Numbered from the stretch's first letter, positions 1 to 5,513 are shown. The stretch is 10,000 bases of DNA from Symbiodinium natans (GCA_905221605.1 CAJNDS010001569.1:195001-205000); one strand, 5' to 3'. Notes: generated by a model from the sequence alone, not told the origin. Made by a program: numbers and translations.

Positions 1-454
1 CGTTCACGTTAGAGACAGCTGTCTAGGGCTTCAAGAACAGAGCCCTGAAAGCTCTCAAGTTGTAGGGTTTCGGGGGTTTTTAGAGTTAGGGAAGTGAGTT
101 CGGGGGGTTCGGGGCCCAGGGTTCGGAGTTCCTGCGTGCCAGGAAGTACTCAGCCGAGCCCTTAGATTCGGCTGGAGGGCCGTGAGCGCGAGGGGCTACA
201 GGGTGCACGGGCGTCTGAACGCAAGGCATGGTTTTTTTCTATCTACATTATGGTCCTTTTTGGGGTGCCCTAAGTATAAGACCCCGTGTTATAATCGGGG
301 CTGCAAGAAATAACCAGCGTCCCGCAGCCCTAAGCATACTGGAAACGGCCCTCGCGCCCTCAACGGGTTTGAGAGGGGTTGAGGCGGTTTTAGGGTCTCT
401 TCGAGTGGGATGGTCCTCCCACACCACACACCATGACTGCATGACCCCTAAACC
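1..454. other. Intron-like or intergenic sequence, no exon supported
   Basis: Degenerate TTTAGGG-like repeats occupy about 60-125. The rest is unique sequence with no convincing exon. The frame open from 228 to 458 and its antisense partner show no protein-like composition and end in CCCTAAA repeats. A short stretch near 250-280 (a TGGTCC/TGGGGT/TATAAG pattern) weakly resembles 1109-1140, which suggests an old dispersed repeat. A 5-bp CCCCG/CGGGG hairpin lies near 282-300. Confidence 0.5.
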
Positions 455-606
455 CTAGACCCTAAGCCCGAAACCCTAAGCCCTAAACCCTAAACCCTAA
501 ACCCAAAATTTCAAACCTAAATTCTAAACGGCCCTAAACCCTAAACCCTAAACCCTAAACCCTAAACCCTAAACCCTAAACCCTAAACCCTAAACCCTAA
601 ACCCTA
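455..606 (+). repeat. CCCTAAA telomere-like array
   Basis: The block is degenerate at 455-530 and becomes a perfect tandem CCCTAAA run at about 531-606. It directly precedes the exon at 608. The C-rich sense strand would supply pyrimidine-rich sequence and CTAAA motifs just upstream of the acceptor. Confidence 0.95.
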
Positions 607-607
607 G

Positions 608-705
608 AGACGGTGCCAAGGACTGGCAGGACGCTGACAATTGGCTCATGGACCTAGAAGAGCAACACTACAAAGGCCCCGGGGGGGGGCTTCTGCCTTG
701 TGGAG
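608..705 (+). CDS. Exon of unidentified protein (DGAKDWQDADNW...)
   Basis: This is an island between a CCCTAAA and a TTTAGGG array. Only one frame is open (codons from 609); it reads DGAKDWQDADNWLMDLEEQ and then HYKGPGGGLLPCG. The other two frames hit stops, and third codon positions are mostly G or C. The peptide is acidic and aromatic, followed by a Gly-rich turn. The acceptor is CTAG at 604-607 (an AG at 608-609 is also possible). The donor is a consensus GGAG|GTAAG at 705/706, leaving phase 1. The next confident exon, at 1694, begins in phase 1 and completes a Gly codon, so a direct join across a 988-nt intron works. The island may not be the first exon, since no start codon context is seen. 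Family not recognised. Confidence 0.65.
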
Positions 706-711
706 GTAAGA

Positions 712-786
712 CGTAGGGTTTAGGCTTCAGGGTTCAGGGTTTAGGGTTTAGGGTTTAGGGTTAAGGGTTTAGGGTTTAGGGTTTGG
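712..786 (+). repeat. TTTAGGG telomere-like array
   Basis: Tandem TTTAGGG units with a few TTCAGGG and TTAAGGG variants start about 6 nt after the donor of the exon ending at 705. With the CCCTAAA block at 1496-1660 it forms complementary ends of the same intron. Confidence 0.95.
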
Positions 787-915
787 GCGAAAAGTGCTGG
801 ACCTGGAAGAAGGTGAAGGCCAGCCCTAAACGATGACATCCAGAAAGCTGCCTTCGAATGTTTGCAAACTAGGGGGGGAAGTGCTGGGGGACGCCACACT
901 GAAGAGCTAGCTGGG
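787..915 (+). other. Unique segment, possible weak exon
   Basis: This unique stretch lies between repeats. One frame reads a plausible peptide ending VCKLGGEVLGDATLKS and then a stop at about 909; another short piece reads KVLDLEE before a GTGAAG donor-like site near 810. Neither has both splice sites and a phase that fits its neighbours, so the segment is left as probable intron. A G7 run lies within it. Confidence 0.3.
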
Positions 916-1313
916 CTAAGCCCTAAACCCCCAAAACCCTAACCTTATCCCCTCCTCCCCCCGGCTGCCCCAAGCAATAAGGACAAGCCGAACTCCCTCC
1001 CCCAAACGAAATTCCCCAAACCTTGGGGCGGAGGGGGGCGAACCTACCTGGGCGTCTCTGCCCGAAGCCTTACCTTAAACCCTCAAGCCCTTTATGGTCA
1101 CTTCGAAGTTCTGGTCCCTTTCTGGGGTCACTCTTATAAGGCGGCCCCTATCTAGGATACCCCAGGGTCCGAGTTTAGAGAAGCGACCATATGAAACCCT
1201 AGACCCCAAACCCAAACCTCTACGCCCGACAGAAGCCCCTAAACGGTCTGCGGCTCCCCTGCGCCGACCTAGTAGCATTCCCTTATGGCCCTTTTATAAA
1301 TATATTCCAATAC

Positions 1314-1314
<1 letters not shown>
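916..1314. other. Intron sequence with an exon-fragment copy
   Basis: Degenerate C-rich repeats lie at about 918-960 and 1073-1085, with unique sequence between. Positions 1245-1271 match 1686-1712 (see the separate entry). The frame open from 1094 to 1429 runs through the poly-C tract and is not a credible gene. Confidence 0.5.
1245..1271 (+). pseudogene. Partial copy of the exon start at 1694
   Basis: The 27 bases match 1686-1712 at 24 positions. The match spans the last bases of the intron, the acceptor and the first 18-19 bases of the exon. In this copy two of the three mismatches remove the acceptor: CTCAGG in the real exon is CTGCGG here. It therefore looks like a decayed duplicate of the exon edge within the upstream intron. 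The match is short, so chance or gene conversion cannot be ruled out. Confidence 0.5.

Positions 1315-1357
<43 letters not shown>
1315..1357 (+). repeat. Poly-C (33) followed by poly-A (10)
   Basis: Thirty-three consecutive C (1315-1347) are followed directly by ten A, then TGG and nine more A (1361-1369). The length of such tracts is often wrong in assemblies. The C run could form an i-motif, or a G-quadruplex on the other strand. Confidence 0.95.
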
Positions 1358-1358
<1 letters not shown>

Positions 1359-1395
1359 GGAAAAAAAAACCTGCTCTAATTTTTCAAGGCCCCTA

Positions 1396-1496
1396 TACTA
1401 CAATTTGCTTAAGAACCACCAAAAAATAGTAACCCCTATATTACCCTTAATAAGGAAGAGTTTTTTTAGTTTTTTGGGCTTCTTAAGCAATTAGTA
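1396..1496. mobile_element. Small inverted-repeat element, MITE-like candidate
   Basis: Two arms pair: 1402-1426 contains TTGCTTAAGAA and then an A-run, and 1470-1492 is nearly its reverse complement (TTCTTAAGCAA). Both ends read TACTA.../...TAGTA, so a 2-bp TA target duplication is possible, giving about 101 bp. The interior is AT-rich, unlike the surrounding sequence, and has no coding capacity. The arms differ by small gaps, so the element is old or is a simple hairpin; the flanks do not reconstruct a clean empty site as the element at 8591 does. Confidence 0.45.
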
Positions 1497-1512
1497 CCCT
1501 AAACCCTAAACC

Positions 1513-1593
<81 letters not shown>

Positions 1594-1675
1594 ACACTAA
1601 ACCCTCAACCCTAAACCCTAACCCTAACCCTAACCTAAACCCTAAAACCCTAAACCCTAACCCCCCCCCCCCCCC
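1496..1675 (+). repeat. CCCTAAA array with a CCCTCAA sub-array and C15
   Basis: The block starts with CCCTAAA, changes to about twelve near-identical CCCTCAA units (about 1511-1595), then goes back through CCCTAAA and CCCTAA variants. It ends in fifteen C (1661-1675). The CCCTCAA variant is concentrated here, which suggests local tandem expansion. It precedes the acceptor at 1692-1693. Confidence 0.95.
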
Positions 1676-1693
1676 TATTTTTAAGGGTCTCAG

Positions 1694-1772
1694 GCTCCCC
1701 TGTGCCGACCTACGACTCCACCCTGCGCCTGGTGGAGACGATCGGCGAGAGGCAGCTGAGAGCACTCCTCTG
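1694..1772 (+). CDS. Exon of unidentified protein (SPVPTYDSTLRL...)
   Basis: The acceptor is GTCTCAG|G and the donor CTCTG|GTAGGG. One frame has nearly all codons ending in G or C; it reads SPVPTYDSTLRLVETIGERQ and then LRALL, a probable amphipathic helix. The exon enters in phase 1 (two bases, GC) and leaves in phase 2 (TG). It can join the exon ending at 705 (G+GC, Gly). Its exit phase fits both 2469 (TG+C, Cys) and 2685 (TG+G, Trp). Family not recognised. Confidence 0.72.
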
Positions 1773-1773
1773 G

Positions 1774-1872
1774 TAGGGTTTAGGGTTTAGGGTTTGGGGT
1801 TTGGGGTTTAGGGTTTAGGGTTGAGGGTTTAGGGTTTAGGGTTGCGGGTTTAGGGTTTAGGGTTTAGGGTTA
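1774..1872 (+). repeat. TTTAGGG telomere-like array
   Basis: Tandem TTTAGGG with TTTGGGG and TTGAGGG variants begins inside the donor of the preceding exon: the donor GTAGGG merges into the repeat. Confidence 0.95.
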
Positions 1873-2275
1873 GCCCCTAGTAGGGATCACAGCACCCCCT
1901 ACTATAACCCCTACCAAGGACTGTTCGTATAAGGGGGGAACATCCCAAACCGTGCTAGTAGAAGCGGGAACATCCCAAGTTAGGGTTCACCAGGGTTCTT
2001 AGGGTTAGTTAGGCCTCGTAGGGCTATGAGAGCTATGCCGGGTAGTAGGCTTGTTAGGGCTGTCCGGGTTATTCGGGTTACTAGGGTTCTTGCGGCTTCA
2101 TAGGGCTGTTGCGGGGTTTTGGGTTTGCATAGACCCTTTGTGGGTTTAGGGTGTAGGGTTTATGGGGCTTTTGTGTGGTTTAGGGTGTGAGGTTGGGTTA
2201 GTTTCGGGCTAGGGTTTGGGGGCTTGTGAGGCCCTAGGCCCTCGAGCCTAAATCTTGTAAACCCTTCAAAAATGC
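1873..2275. other. Intron interior, no gene seen
   Basis: G-rich, highly degenerate AGGGTT-like sequence. A 13-bp exact direct repeat, GGGAACATCCCAA, occurs at 1936-1948 and 1966-1978. No frame here combines plausible splice sites with GC-ending codons. Confidence 0.6.
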
Positions 2276-2384
2276 CTAAACCCTAAACCCTAAACCCTAA
2301 ACCCGAAACCCGAAACCCTAAACCCTGAACCCTGAACCCTGAACCCTAAACCCTAAACCCTAAACCCTAAACCCTAAACCCTAT
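2276..2384 (+). repeat. CCCTAAA telomere-like array
   Basis: Tandem CCCTAAA with CCCGAAA and CCCTGAA variants. It precedes the coding-like island at 2391-2527. Confidence 0.95.
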
Positions 2385-2390
2385 TGCAAG

Positions 2391-2439
2391 GCGCCCTCTC
2401 TTCTTTTGCGCTTGAGGAGAGGCTCTAGGCGAGCTCGAA
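2391..2439 (+). other. Possible exon, frame unclear
   Basis: The segment lies just after the CCCTAAA array and ends in a strong donor, CTCGAA|GTAAGA. One frame begins ALSSFALEERL and then meets TAG at 2426; another is open but Arg-rich. Neither fits the phase leaving the exon at 1772. If real, the following intron to the TTTCAG acceptor at 2497 would be only 58 nt. Confidence 0.3.
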
Positions 2440-2468
2440 GTAAGAACCGCAGAAAGAGCCCCTTGCAG

Positions 2469-2527
2469 CTCCCACCATCAGCCGCCGTGCCTTTCAGGGG
2501 GGCTCATGGGGCTTAAGGATTTCCACT
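2469..2527 (+). CDS. Candidate exon (SHHQPPCLSGGLMGLKDFH)
   Basis: The acceptor is CCCTTGCAG|C; a second acceptor, TGCCTTTCAG|G at 2497, would give a shorter exon in the same frame. The frame reads SHHQPPCLSGGLMGLKDFH, with most codons ending in G or C. Entering in phase 2 it completes TG+C after the exon at 1772. The only fitting donor is a GA site, CCACT|GATAGG, leaving phase 1. That phase would match a longer form of the next exon starting at 2645 after GGTCCCAG. Flanking CCCTAAA upstream and TTTAGGG downstream follow the pattern of the better exons. It could be skipped, because 1772 also joins 2685 in phase. Confidence 0.4.
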
Positions 2528-2529
2528 GA

Positions 2530-2585
2530 TAGGGTTTGGGGTTTAGGGTTTTGGGGTTTAGGGTTTAGGGTTTAGGGTTTAGGGG
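2530..2585 (+). repeat. TTTAGGG telomere-like array
   Basis: Short TTTAGGG/TTTGGGG block directly after the candidate exon ending at 2527. Confidence 0.95.
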
Positions 2586-2684
2586 TTTCCCTACTTCTTA
2601 CTACCCACGAACCTCCAAGCATACACCTTTCGTCTTGGTCCCAGCCCTAACCCAACCCCTTCGCCGAAACTCCACACCCTGCAG

Positions 2685-2760
2685 GTACTTCCACTTCAAC
2701 GACGGCGAATGCCGTGCGCTGAAGACGACCCTTCGGGACATGGAAGGAGCGGGATTGAGG
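2685..2760 (+). CDS. Exon of unidentified protein (YFHFNDGECRAL...)
   Basis: The acceptor CACCCTGCAG|G is good. The frame reads YFHFNDGECRALKTTLRDME and then GAG, with about three quarters of codons ending in G or C. The 5' edge may lie further up at 2645, because the same frame stays open to the AG at 2643-2644 (LTQPLRRNSTPCR would precede). The 3' edge is uncertain: GT at 2761, GC at 2749 or GA at 2747 are all possible. GT and GC leave phase 0, which fits the small candidate exon at 3007; GA leaves phase 1, which fits 3172 directly. The Asp/Glu/Cys-containing segment followed by a charged helix matches no family I know. Confidence 0.65.
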
Positions 2761-2772
2761 GTTCGGGGGTGT

Positions 2773-2827
2773 AGTGGTTTAGGGTTTAGGGTTTCGGGTT
2801 TAGGGTTTAGGGTTTAGGGTTTAGGGG
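2773..2827 (+). repeat. TTTAGGG telomere-like array
   Basis: Tandem TTTAGGG with TTTCGGG variants, just after the exon at 2685-2760. Confidence 0.95.
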
Positions 2828-3006
2828 GTTGTGGGCACCCCCTCAGCTGAACCCGAACGCCCCACTAGAAGAGCCTCACACTGCTGCGTCCTCTACACCC
2901 CTCTGAAGGGGCCATGCAACCCAAGGCGCAAACCTCCCGGCACCCAACCCCAAAGCCCTAAACCCTAAACCCTGAACCTTTTGCAGCCAAACCTTAACCC
3001 CTATAG
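2828..3006. other. Intron sequence with a short CCCTAAA block
   Basis: The unique part, 2840-2950, has an acceptor-like CCCCCTCAG at 2844-2852 and an open frame reading EPERPTRRASHCC and onward, but no donor or phase support. A short CCCTAAA/CCCTGAA block lies at 2955-2977. Confidence 0.45.
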
Positions 3007-3031
3007 GGGGCACTAGACCTGAAACGGCCGG
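3007..3031 (+). CDS. Candidate 25-nt microexon (GALDLKRP)
   Basis: The acceptor is CCTATAG|G and the donor is a consensus GGCCGG|GTGAGG. In phase 0 it reads GALDLKRP and leaves one G. That G completes GTG (Val) with the TG at the start of the exon at 3172. It fits an upstream exon ending in phase 0 at 2760 or 2748. Short length keeps confidence low. Confidence 0.4.
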
Positions 3032-3171
3032 GTGAGGGCCTGGGGACCCAGGGATGTCCGACTTCCCAGTTTTGGTGACTCCCCCCCATGCAGAGAAATA
3101 AGCCCCCTGAAGCCATCAACTTACACCCCAAACCGTTCGTGCTATGCGCGGGGCTTCCTGATCCTTTCCAG

Positions 3172-3305
3172 TGCGGCTTACGATGCTGTTCCCGGTGGGT
3201 TGTGATGCCTGCGCTGCGCTGGGACACCTGGAGGAAGAAAAGCGACGCAGATTTGCGTACCCCGTTCTAGATGTTGAAGGCAAGAGGAAGCAGGCCGAGA
3301 TGAAG
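3172..3305 (+). CDS. Exon of unidentified protein (RLTMLFPVGCDACAALGH...)
   Basis: The acceptor is GATCCTTTCCAG|T and the donor GATGAAG|GTGACA. The frame reads RLTMLFPVGCDACAALGHLE, then a basic and acidic helix, EEKRRRFAYPVLDVEGKRKQ, and AEMK. Two Cys three residues apart (CDAC) follow a hydrophobic start. The helix is of coiled-coil character, and an AYPVLDVEG stretch could be a beta strand. It enters in phase 1 and leaves in phase 0. The frame stays open past the donor to a stop at 3456, so a retained intron would still translate for about 50 codons. Family not recognised. Confidence 0.75.
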
Positions 3306-3361
3306 GTGACAGTTCAATCGGCCAGTAGCAGGATGACCCTCCATTCGCAAGTCCGTCGCAG

Positions 3362-3410
3362 CCGTGCCGACGCAAGATTCCTTCGCTGGGCTCGTGCTCA
3401 AGGCAAACGA
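3362..3410 (+). CDS. Candidate exon after a 56-nt intron
   Basis: The acceptor is GTCCGTCGCAG|C. Entering in phase 0 it reads PCRRKIPSLGSCSRQT and leaves phase 1 at GACGA|GTCGGA-like sequence, which would complete a codon with GC at 3767. A rival frame starting VPTQDSFAGLVLKANESE looks as protein-like but does not fit the phase of the exon before it. The choice of frame is open. Confidence 0.3.
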
Positions 3411-3621
3411 GTCGGAGCTTACACTTTACACATTTTGGGATACTCTAACCCCCTCTAAAACTGAAAGTGTACACCTTTTGGGGGCTTATGAACCCAGCAA
3501 GCAAGGATTGATGCATCAGACCTCAGCCGGAGAGCCTAATTCCAGATGTCGTCAATGGAGAGGGGAGAGTGCCGGAAGTGGGGCCAGAAACTTAAGCCCC
3601 AACTCTCAAACCCTCCTTCTC
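3411..3621. other. Probable intron, frames inconclusive
   Basis: Unique sequence of mixed base use. A frame from 3364 is open to about 3639, but the part after 3440 loses GC-ending codons and runs into repeats. A GTAAAC donor-like site occurs at 3622, where the CCCTAAA array begins. Confidence 0.4.
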
Positions 3622-3748
3622 GTAAACCCTAAACCCTAAACCCTAAACCCTAAACCCTAAACCCTAAACCCTAAACCCTAAACCCTAAACCCTAAACCCT
3701 AAACCCTAAACCCTAAACCCTAAACCCTAAATCCTAAACCCTAAACCC
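3622..3748 (+). repeat. Long CCCTAAA array
   Basis: About eighteen nearly perfect CCCTAAA units with one CCTAAAT change. It ends 15 nt before the acceptor of the exon at 3765. Confidence 0.97.
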
Positions 3749-3764
3749 CGCCTTCCGGCTGCAG

Positions 3765-3845
3765 AGGCAAGAAGGCAGGTCGGGTGCGGCTCTCGACCTT
3801 CTACAAGAAGTCGCTCTACAGCCACTGGCGCTTCACGGAGAAGGA
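3765..3845 (+). CDS. Exon of unidentified protein (GKKAGRVRLSTFYKKSL...)
   Basis: The acceptor is TTCCGGCTGCAG|A, with GCAGAG|G two bases on as an alternative. The frame reads GKKAGRVRLSTFYKKSLYSH and then WRFTEKE, and almost every codon ends in G or C, one of the strongest codon signals in the window. The peptide is basic and aromatic. The 3' edge has two options. A GC donor, AAGGA|GCCGGT at 3846, gives phase 2 and joins the exon at 4218 to make a run of Glu. GT at 3859 would add PVLR and leave phase 0. The first option keeps the better downstream frame. Confidence 0.78.
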
Positions 3846-3855
3846 GCCGGTCCTC

Positions 3856-3930
3856 AGGGTTTAGGGGGCAGTTTGGGGGTTTAGGGTTTAGGGTTTAAGG
3901 TTTAAGGTTTAGGGTTTAGGGTTTAGGGTT
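3856..3930 (+). repeat. TTTAGGG telomere-like array
   Basis: TTTAGGG with TTTAAGG variants follows the exon at 3765. Confidence 0.95.
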
Positions 3931-4057
3931 CCAGAAAGGTTTAGCGGGTATTTAGAGACGTTTTTCGACAGTTGCGAAAGGGGGAAGCTTCGGGGCAGTT
4001 AGGCCCAAGAGCCTTGATCTAGTCCAGGATGGTCGGGGTCATTCCTAAACTAAAGCT

Positions 4058-4203
4058 CAAACCCCAAACCCCAAACCCCAAACCCCAAACCCCAAACCCC
4101 AAACCCCAAACCCCAAACCCCAAACCCCAAACCCCAAACCCCAAACCCCAAACCCTAAACCCCAAACCCTAAACCCTAAACCCCAAACCCTAAACCCTAA
4201 ACC
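4058..4203 (+). repeat. CCCCAAA array merging into CCCTAAA
   Basis: At 4060-4150 the unit is almost purely CCCCAAA, then it mixes with CCCTAAA. It precedes the exon at 4218. The complementary strand reads as a long VWGLGFG-type peptide, which is only the repeat translated. Confidence 0.95.
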
Positions 4204-4217
4204 CACAAACTCTATAG

Positions 4218-4255
4218 GGAAGAAGAGCCCAACTGGCCGACCACAAAGTTTTTCT
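4218..4255 (+). CDS. Candidate exon (EEEPNWPTTKFF)
   Basis: The acceptor is CTCTATAG|G. Entering in phase 2 it reads EEEPNWPTTKFF and leaves one T at a GA donor, TTTCT|GAGATC. With the GC donor at 3846 upstream and AT at 4389 downstream this gives a continuous Glu-rich then aromatic stretch. The alternative is a 46-nt exon to 4263 with a GT donor in phase 0 (GRRAQLADHKVFLRS); its codons end in A or T more often, so I prefer the first. Confidence 0.5.
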
Positions 4256-4316
4256 GAGATCAGGTGCCCTTTTATGGGGTTTTGGGGGCACACAAGGGTT
4301 TGAGCCTTCAAGCCTT

Positions 4317-4374
4317 TAAGGGTTCAGGGTTTAGGATTTAGGGTTTAGGGTTAGGGTTTAGGGTTTAGGGTTAC
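4317..4374 (+). repeat. TTTAGGG telomere-like array
   Basis: Short TTTAGGG block between the exons at 4218 and 4389. Confidence 0.95.
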
Positions 4375-4388
4375 GGTTTCGCGTTCAG

Positions 4389-4462
4389 ATGCGCAGATTC
4401 GGTTCGTGTTTCAGGCCTTGTGCTTGTCAGACAGGACCCTGGGATATGTTTTCCACAAGTTG
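4389..4462 (+). CDS. Exon of unidentified protein (AQIRFVFQALCLSDRTLGYV...)
   Basis: The acceptor is GCGTTCAG|A, with TGTTTCAG|G at 4414 as an alternative inside the same frame. The donor is AAGTTG|GTGTGA. The frame reads AQIRFVFQALCLSDRTLGYV and FHKL, with about 70% GC-ending codons. The segment is hydrophobic and aromatic, perhaps a buried or membrane-associated helix. Two bases AT at the start would complete TAT (Tyr) after the T left by the exon at 4218. It leaves phase 0. A competing frame from 4415 (LVLVRQDPG) has poor codon use. Confidence 0.62.
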
Positions 4463-4549
4463 GTGTGAGGGTTTCGGGTTTAGGGTCTTTAAGCCTTTTG
4501 CCAGCGGCTTTGTTTAAGGGCCTGCCCAAGCCCCGGCCGATGTCCAGGC

Positions 4550-4615
4550 CGACTACCTCCGCACCTTGGGTGCCCTTGATGATTCGGAACCTTGGGCAAA
4601 ATCGGTTGGTCCAAG
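4550..4615 (+). CDS. Candidate exon (ADYLRTLGALDDSEPW...)
   Basis: The acceptor is GATGTCCAG|G. In phase 0 it reads ADYLRTLGALDDSEPW, then AKSVGP, joining the FHKL end of the preceding exon. The donor could be GC at 4598 (phase 0), GTTG|GTCCAA (phase 1) or AAG|GTTAGG at 4616 (phase 2). A rival frame with an earlier acceptor near 4504 or 4518 (GLPKPRPMSRPTTSAPWVP) has higher GC at third positions but a Pro-rich, less typical peptide. The exon is probably real; the frame is not settled. Confidence 0.5.
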
Positions 4616-4621
4616 GTTAGG

Positions 4622-4735
4622 CATTTTTAGGGTTTGGGGTCGGGGGGTTTGTAAACCCCTAAACTCCCTAAACCCTAAACCCTAAACCCTAAGCCCCTAA
4701 ACTCTAAGCCCATTAGGGGGTTTAGGGTTTTTGGG
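4622..4735. repeat. Mixed TTTAGGG / CCCTAAA blocks
   Basis: A short TTTAGGG/TTTGGGG block is followed at once by CCCTAAA units (about 4655-4700), then one more TTTAGGG pair. Opposite orientations here are only tens of bases apart and could fold into a hairpin. Confidence 0.9.
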
Positions 4736-4776
4736 GGCTTCCTTGCATGTGTAGATGCTTGCTTCGCTTGCCTCAG

Positions 4777-4798
4777 ATCATGCTGGGCACTTCTGGAA
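4777..4798 (+). CDS. Candidate 22-nt microexon (IMLGTSG)
   Basis: The acceptor is strong: TTCGCTTGCCTCAG|A. In phase 0 it reads IMLGTSG and leaves A at a GC donor, CTGGAA|GCAACC. That A completes AGC (Ser) with the exon at 4917. It lacks a TTTAGGG block on its 3' side. The size makes it tentative. Confidence 0.35.
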
Positions 4799-4912
4799 GC
4801 AACCCTAAATGCTCAACCCCAAACCCCCTTCAGCTCTAGACCCCCAAAACCCCTAAATCCTGAACCCTACAAGCCCTCAAACCCTAAACCCTGAACCCGA
4901 AAACCCAAACTT
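4799..4912 (+). repeat. Degenerate CCCTAAA-like C-rich block
   Basis: Loose CCCCAAA/CCCTAAA/CCCTGAA units precede the exon at 4917. Confidence 0.85.
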
Positions 4913-4916
4913 TCAG

Positions 4917-4948
4917 GCTCCTCGACGCCCAAAGCCCAGACTTCCAAG
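4917..4948 (+). CDS. Candidate 32-nt exon
   Basis: The acceptor is CCAAACTTTCAG|G. Two frames compete. In phase 1 it reads SSTPKAQTSK and ends in phase 0 before a GA donor, CCAAG|GAAACC. In phase 2 it reads LLDAQSPDFQ. The first fits the microexon at 4777 and the better frame of the next exon; the second fits the AG left by an exon ending at 4615. The intron start GAAACCC is itself part of the CCCTAAA-type repeat. Confidence 0.42.
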
Positions 4949-4949
4949 G

Positions 4950-5092
4950 AAACCCTAAACCCTAAACCCTAAACCCTAAACCCGAAACCCTAAACCCTAA
5001 ACCCCAAACCCCAAACCCTAAACCCTAAACCCTAAACCCTAAACCTAAACACCCTAAACCCTAAACCCTAAACCCTAAACCCTAAACCCTCG
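4950..5092 (+). repeat. Long CCCTAAA array
   Basis: Tandem CCCTAAA with a few CCCCAAA and CCCGAAA units fills the whole intron between 4948 and 5099. Confidence 0.97.
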
Positions 5093-5099
5093 AAAGCAG

Positions 5100-5152
5100 C
5101 CCAAGGATGTCCAGCAGCCGCAGGCCGGGTGCCTGAGCTCCTCGGAAACCTG
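5100..5152 (+). CDS. Exon of unidentified protein (DVQQPQAGCLSSSET)
   Basis: The island lies between a CCCTAAA and a TTTAGGG array. AG acceptors are at 5099, 5105 and 5123; the donor is ACCTG|GTTTTA at 5153. The frame reading PKDVQQPQAGCLSSSET has nearly all codons ending in G or C and leaves TG in phase 2. The other open frame reads GRVPELLGNL and has poorer codon use. The preferred frame joins the next exon as TG+C (Cys). The peptide is polar, perhaps a linker. Confidence 0.5.
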
Positions 5153-5153
5153 G

Positions 5154-5225
5154 TTTTAGGGCTTTAGGGTTTAGGGTTTAGGGTTTAGGGTTTAGGGTTA
5201 GGGTTTTAGGTTTTAGGGTTTAGGG
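5154..5225 (+). repeat. TTTAGGG telomere-like array
   Basis: Tandem TTTAGGG directly after the exon donor at 5153. Confidence 0.95.
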
Positions 5226-5479
5226 CTGCCTATAGCTTCTCGGACGCAGAGTAGGCCCCTGATTCCCCTTTTTTTTGTTAGGGTTCGGGTTCACTTAATA
5301 CGCCCCCTGAAAACCAAAAAGAGCACCCTTTTTGTTTAGTCCTAGGTTGCTCCCGGGCCTAGTAAAACTTTCCATGAACCTGCAAAAGTAACACCCTTCG
5401 CTCCCTGAGCCGTAAGCCTTCAAGCCTGAACCCTAAGAGAAGCCCAGGTTTAGGGTTTGGGCTCTTTTCTTCCATGCAG
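5226..5479. other. Intron interior
   Basis: Unique sequence with a small imperfect hairpin near 5310-5337 (ACCAAAAAG / CTTTTTGTT) and a few TTTAGGG-like units at 5448-5460. A pyrimidine-rich tract, CTCTTTTCTTCC, precedes the acceptor at 5478-5479. No exon seen. Confidence 0.6.
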
Positions 5480-5513
5480 CGCATGCACGATGAGTTTCCT
5501 CGACAGCATGGGT
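5480..5513 (+). CDS. Exon, about 32-34 nt (ACTMSFLDSMG)
   Basis: A very good acceptor, TTTTCTTCCATGCAG|C. The frame ACTMSFLDSM has mostly GC-ending codons and enters in phase 2, completing TGC after 5152. Two donors overlap: the consensus CATGG|GTGAGT at 5512 (phase 1) and a GA site, GGGT|GAGTTT at 5514 (phase 0). Only the GA option lets the next exon use its best frame. A second frame, RMHDEFPRQH, is open but has mixed codon use. Confidence 0.5.

Noticed and set aside
455-606. A true chromosome end
   Set aside because: Repeats of both orientations recur across the whole window with coding islands between them. A telomere would be one terminal, single-orientation tract.
1094-1429. A 111-codon gene with a Pro/Lys tail
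   Set aside because: The tail is the C33-A10 homopolymer. The rest lacks codon bias and overlaps the degenerate exon copy.
2994-3227. Minus-strand open frame of 77 codons
   Set aside because: It is antisense to the well-supported exon at 3172 and its acceptor region and has no splice or codon support of its own.
4057-4311. Minus-strand open frame of 84 codons with GLGFGVW repeats
   Set aside because: It is the CCCCAAA/CCCTAAA array translated on the other strand. A similar repeat peptide arises from other arrays (6575-6832 minus), so no gene is implied.
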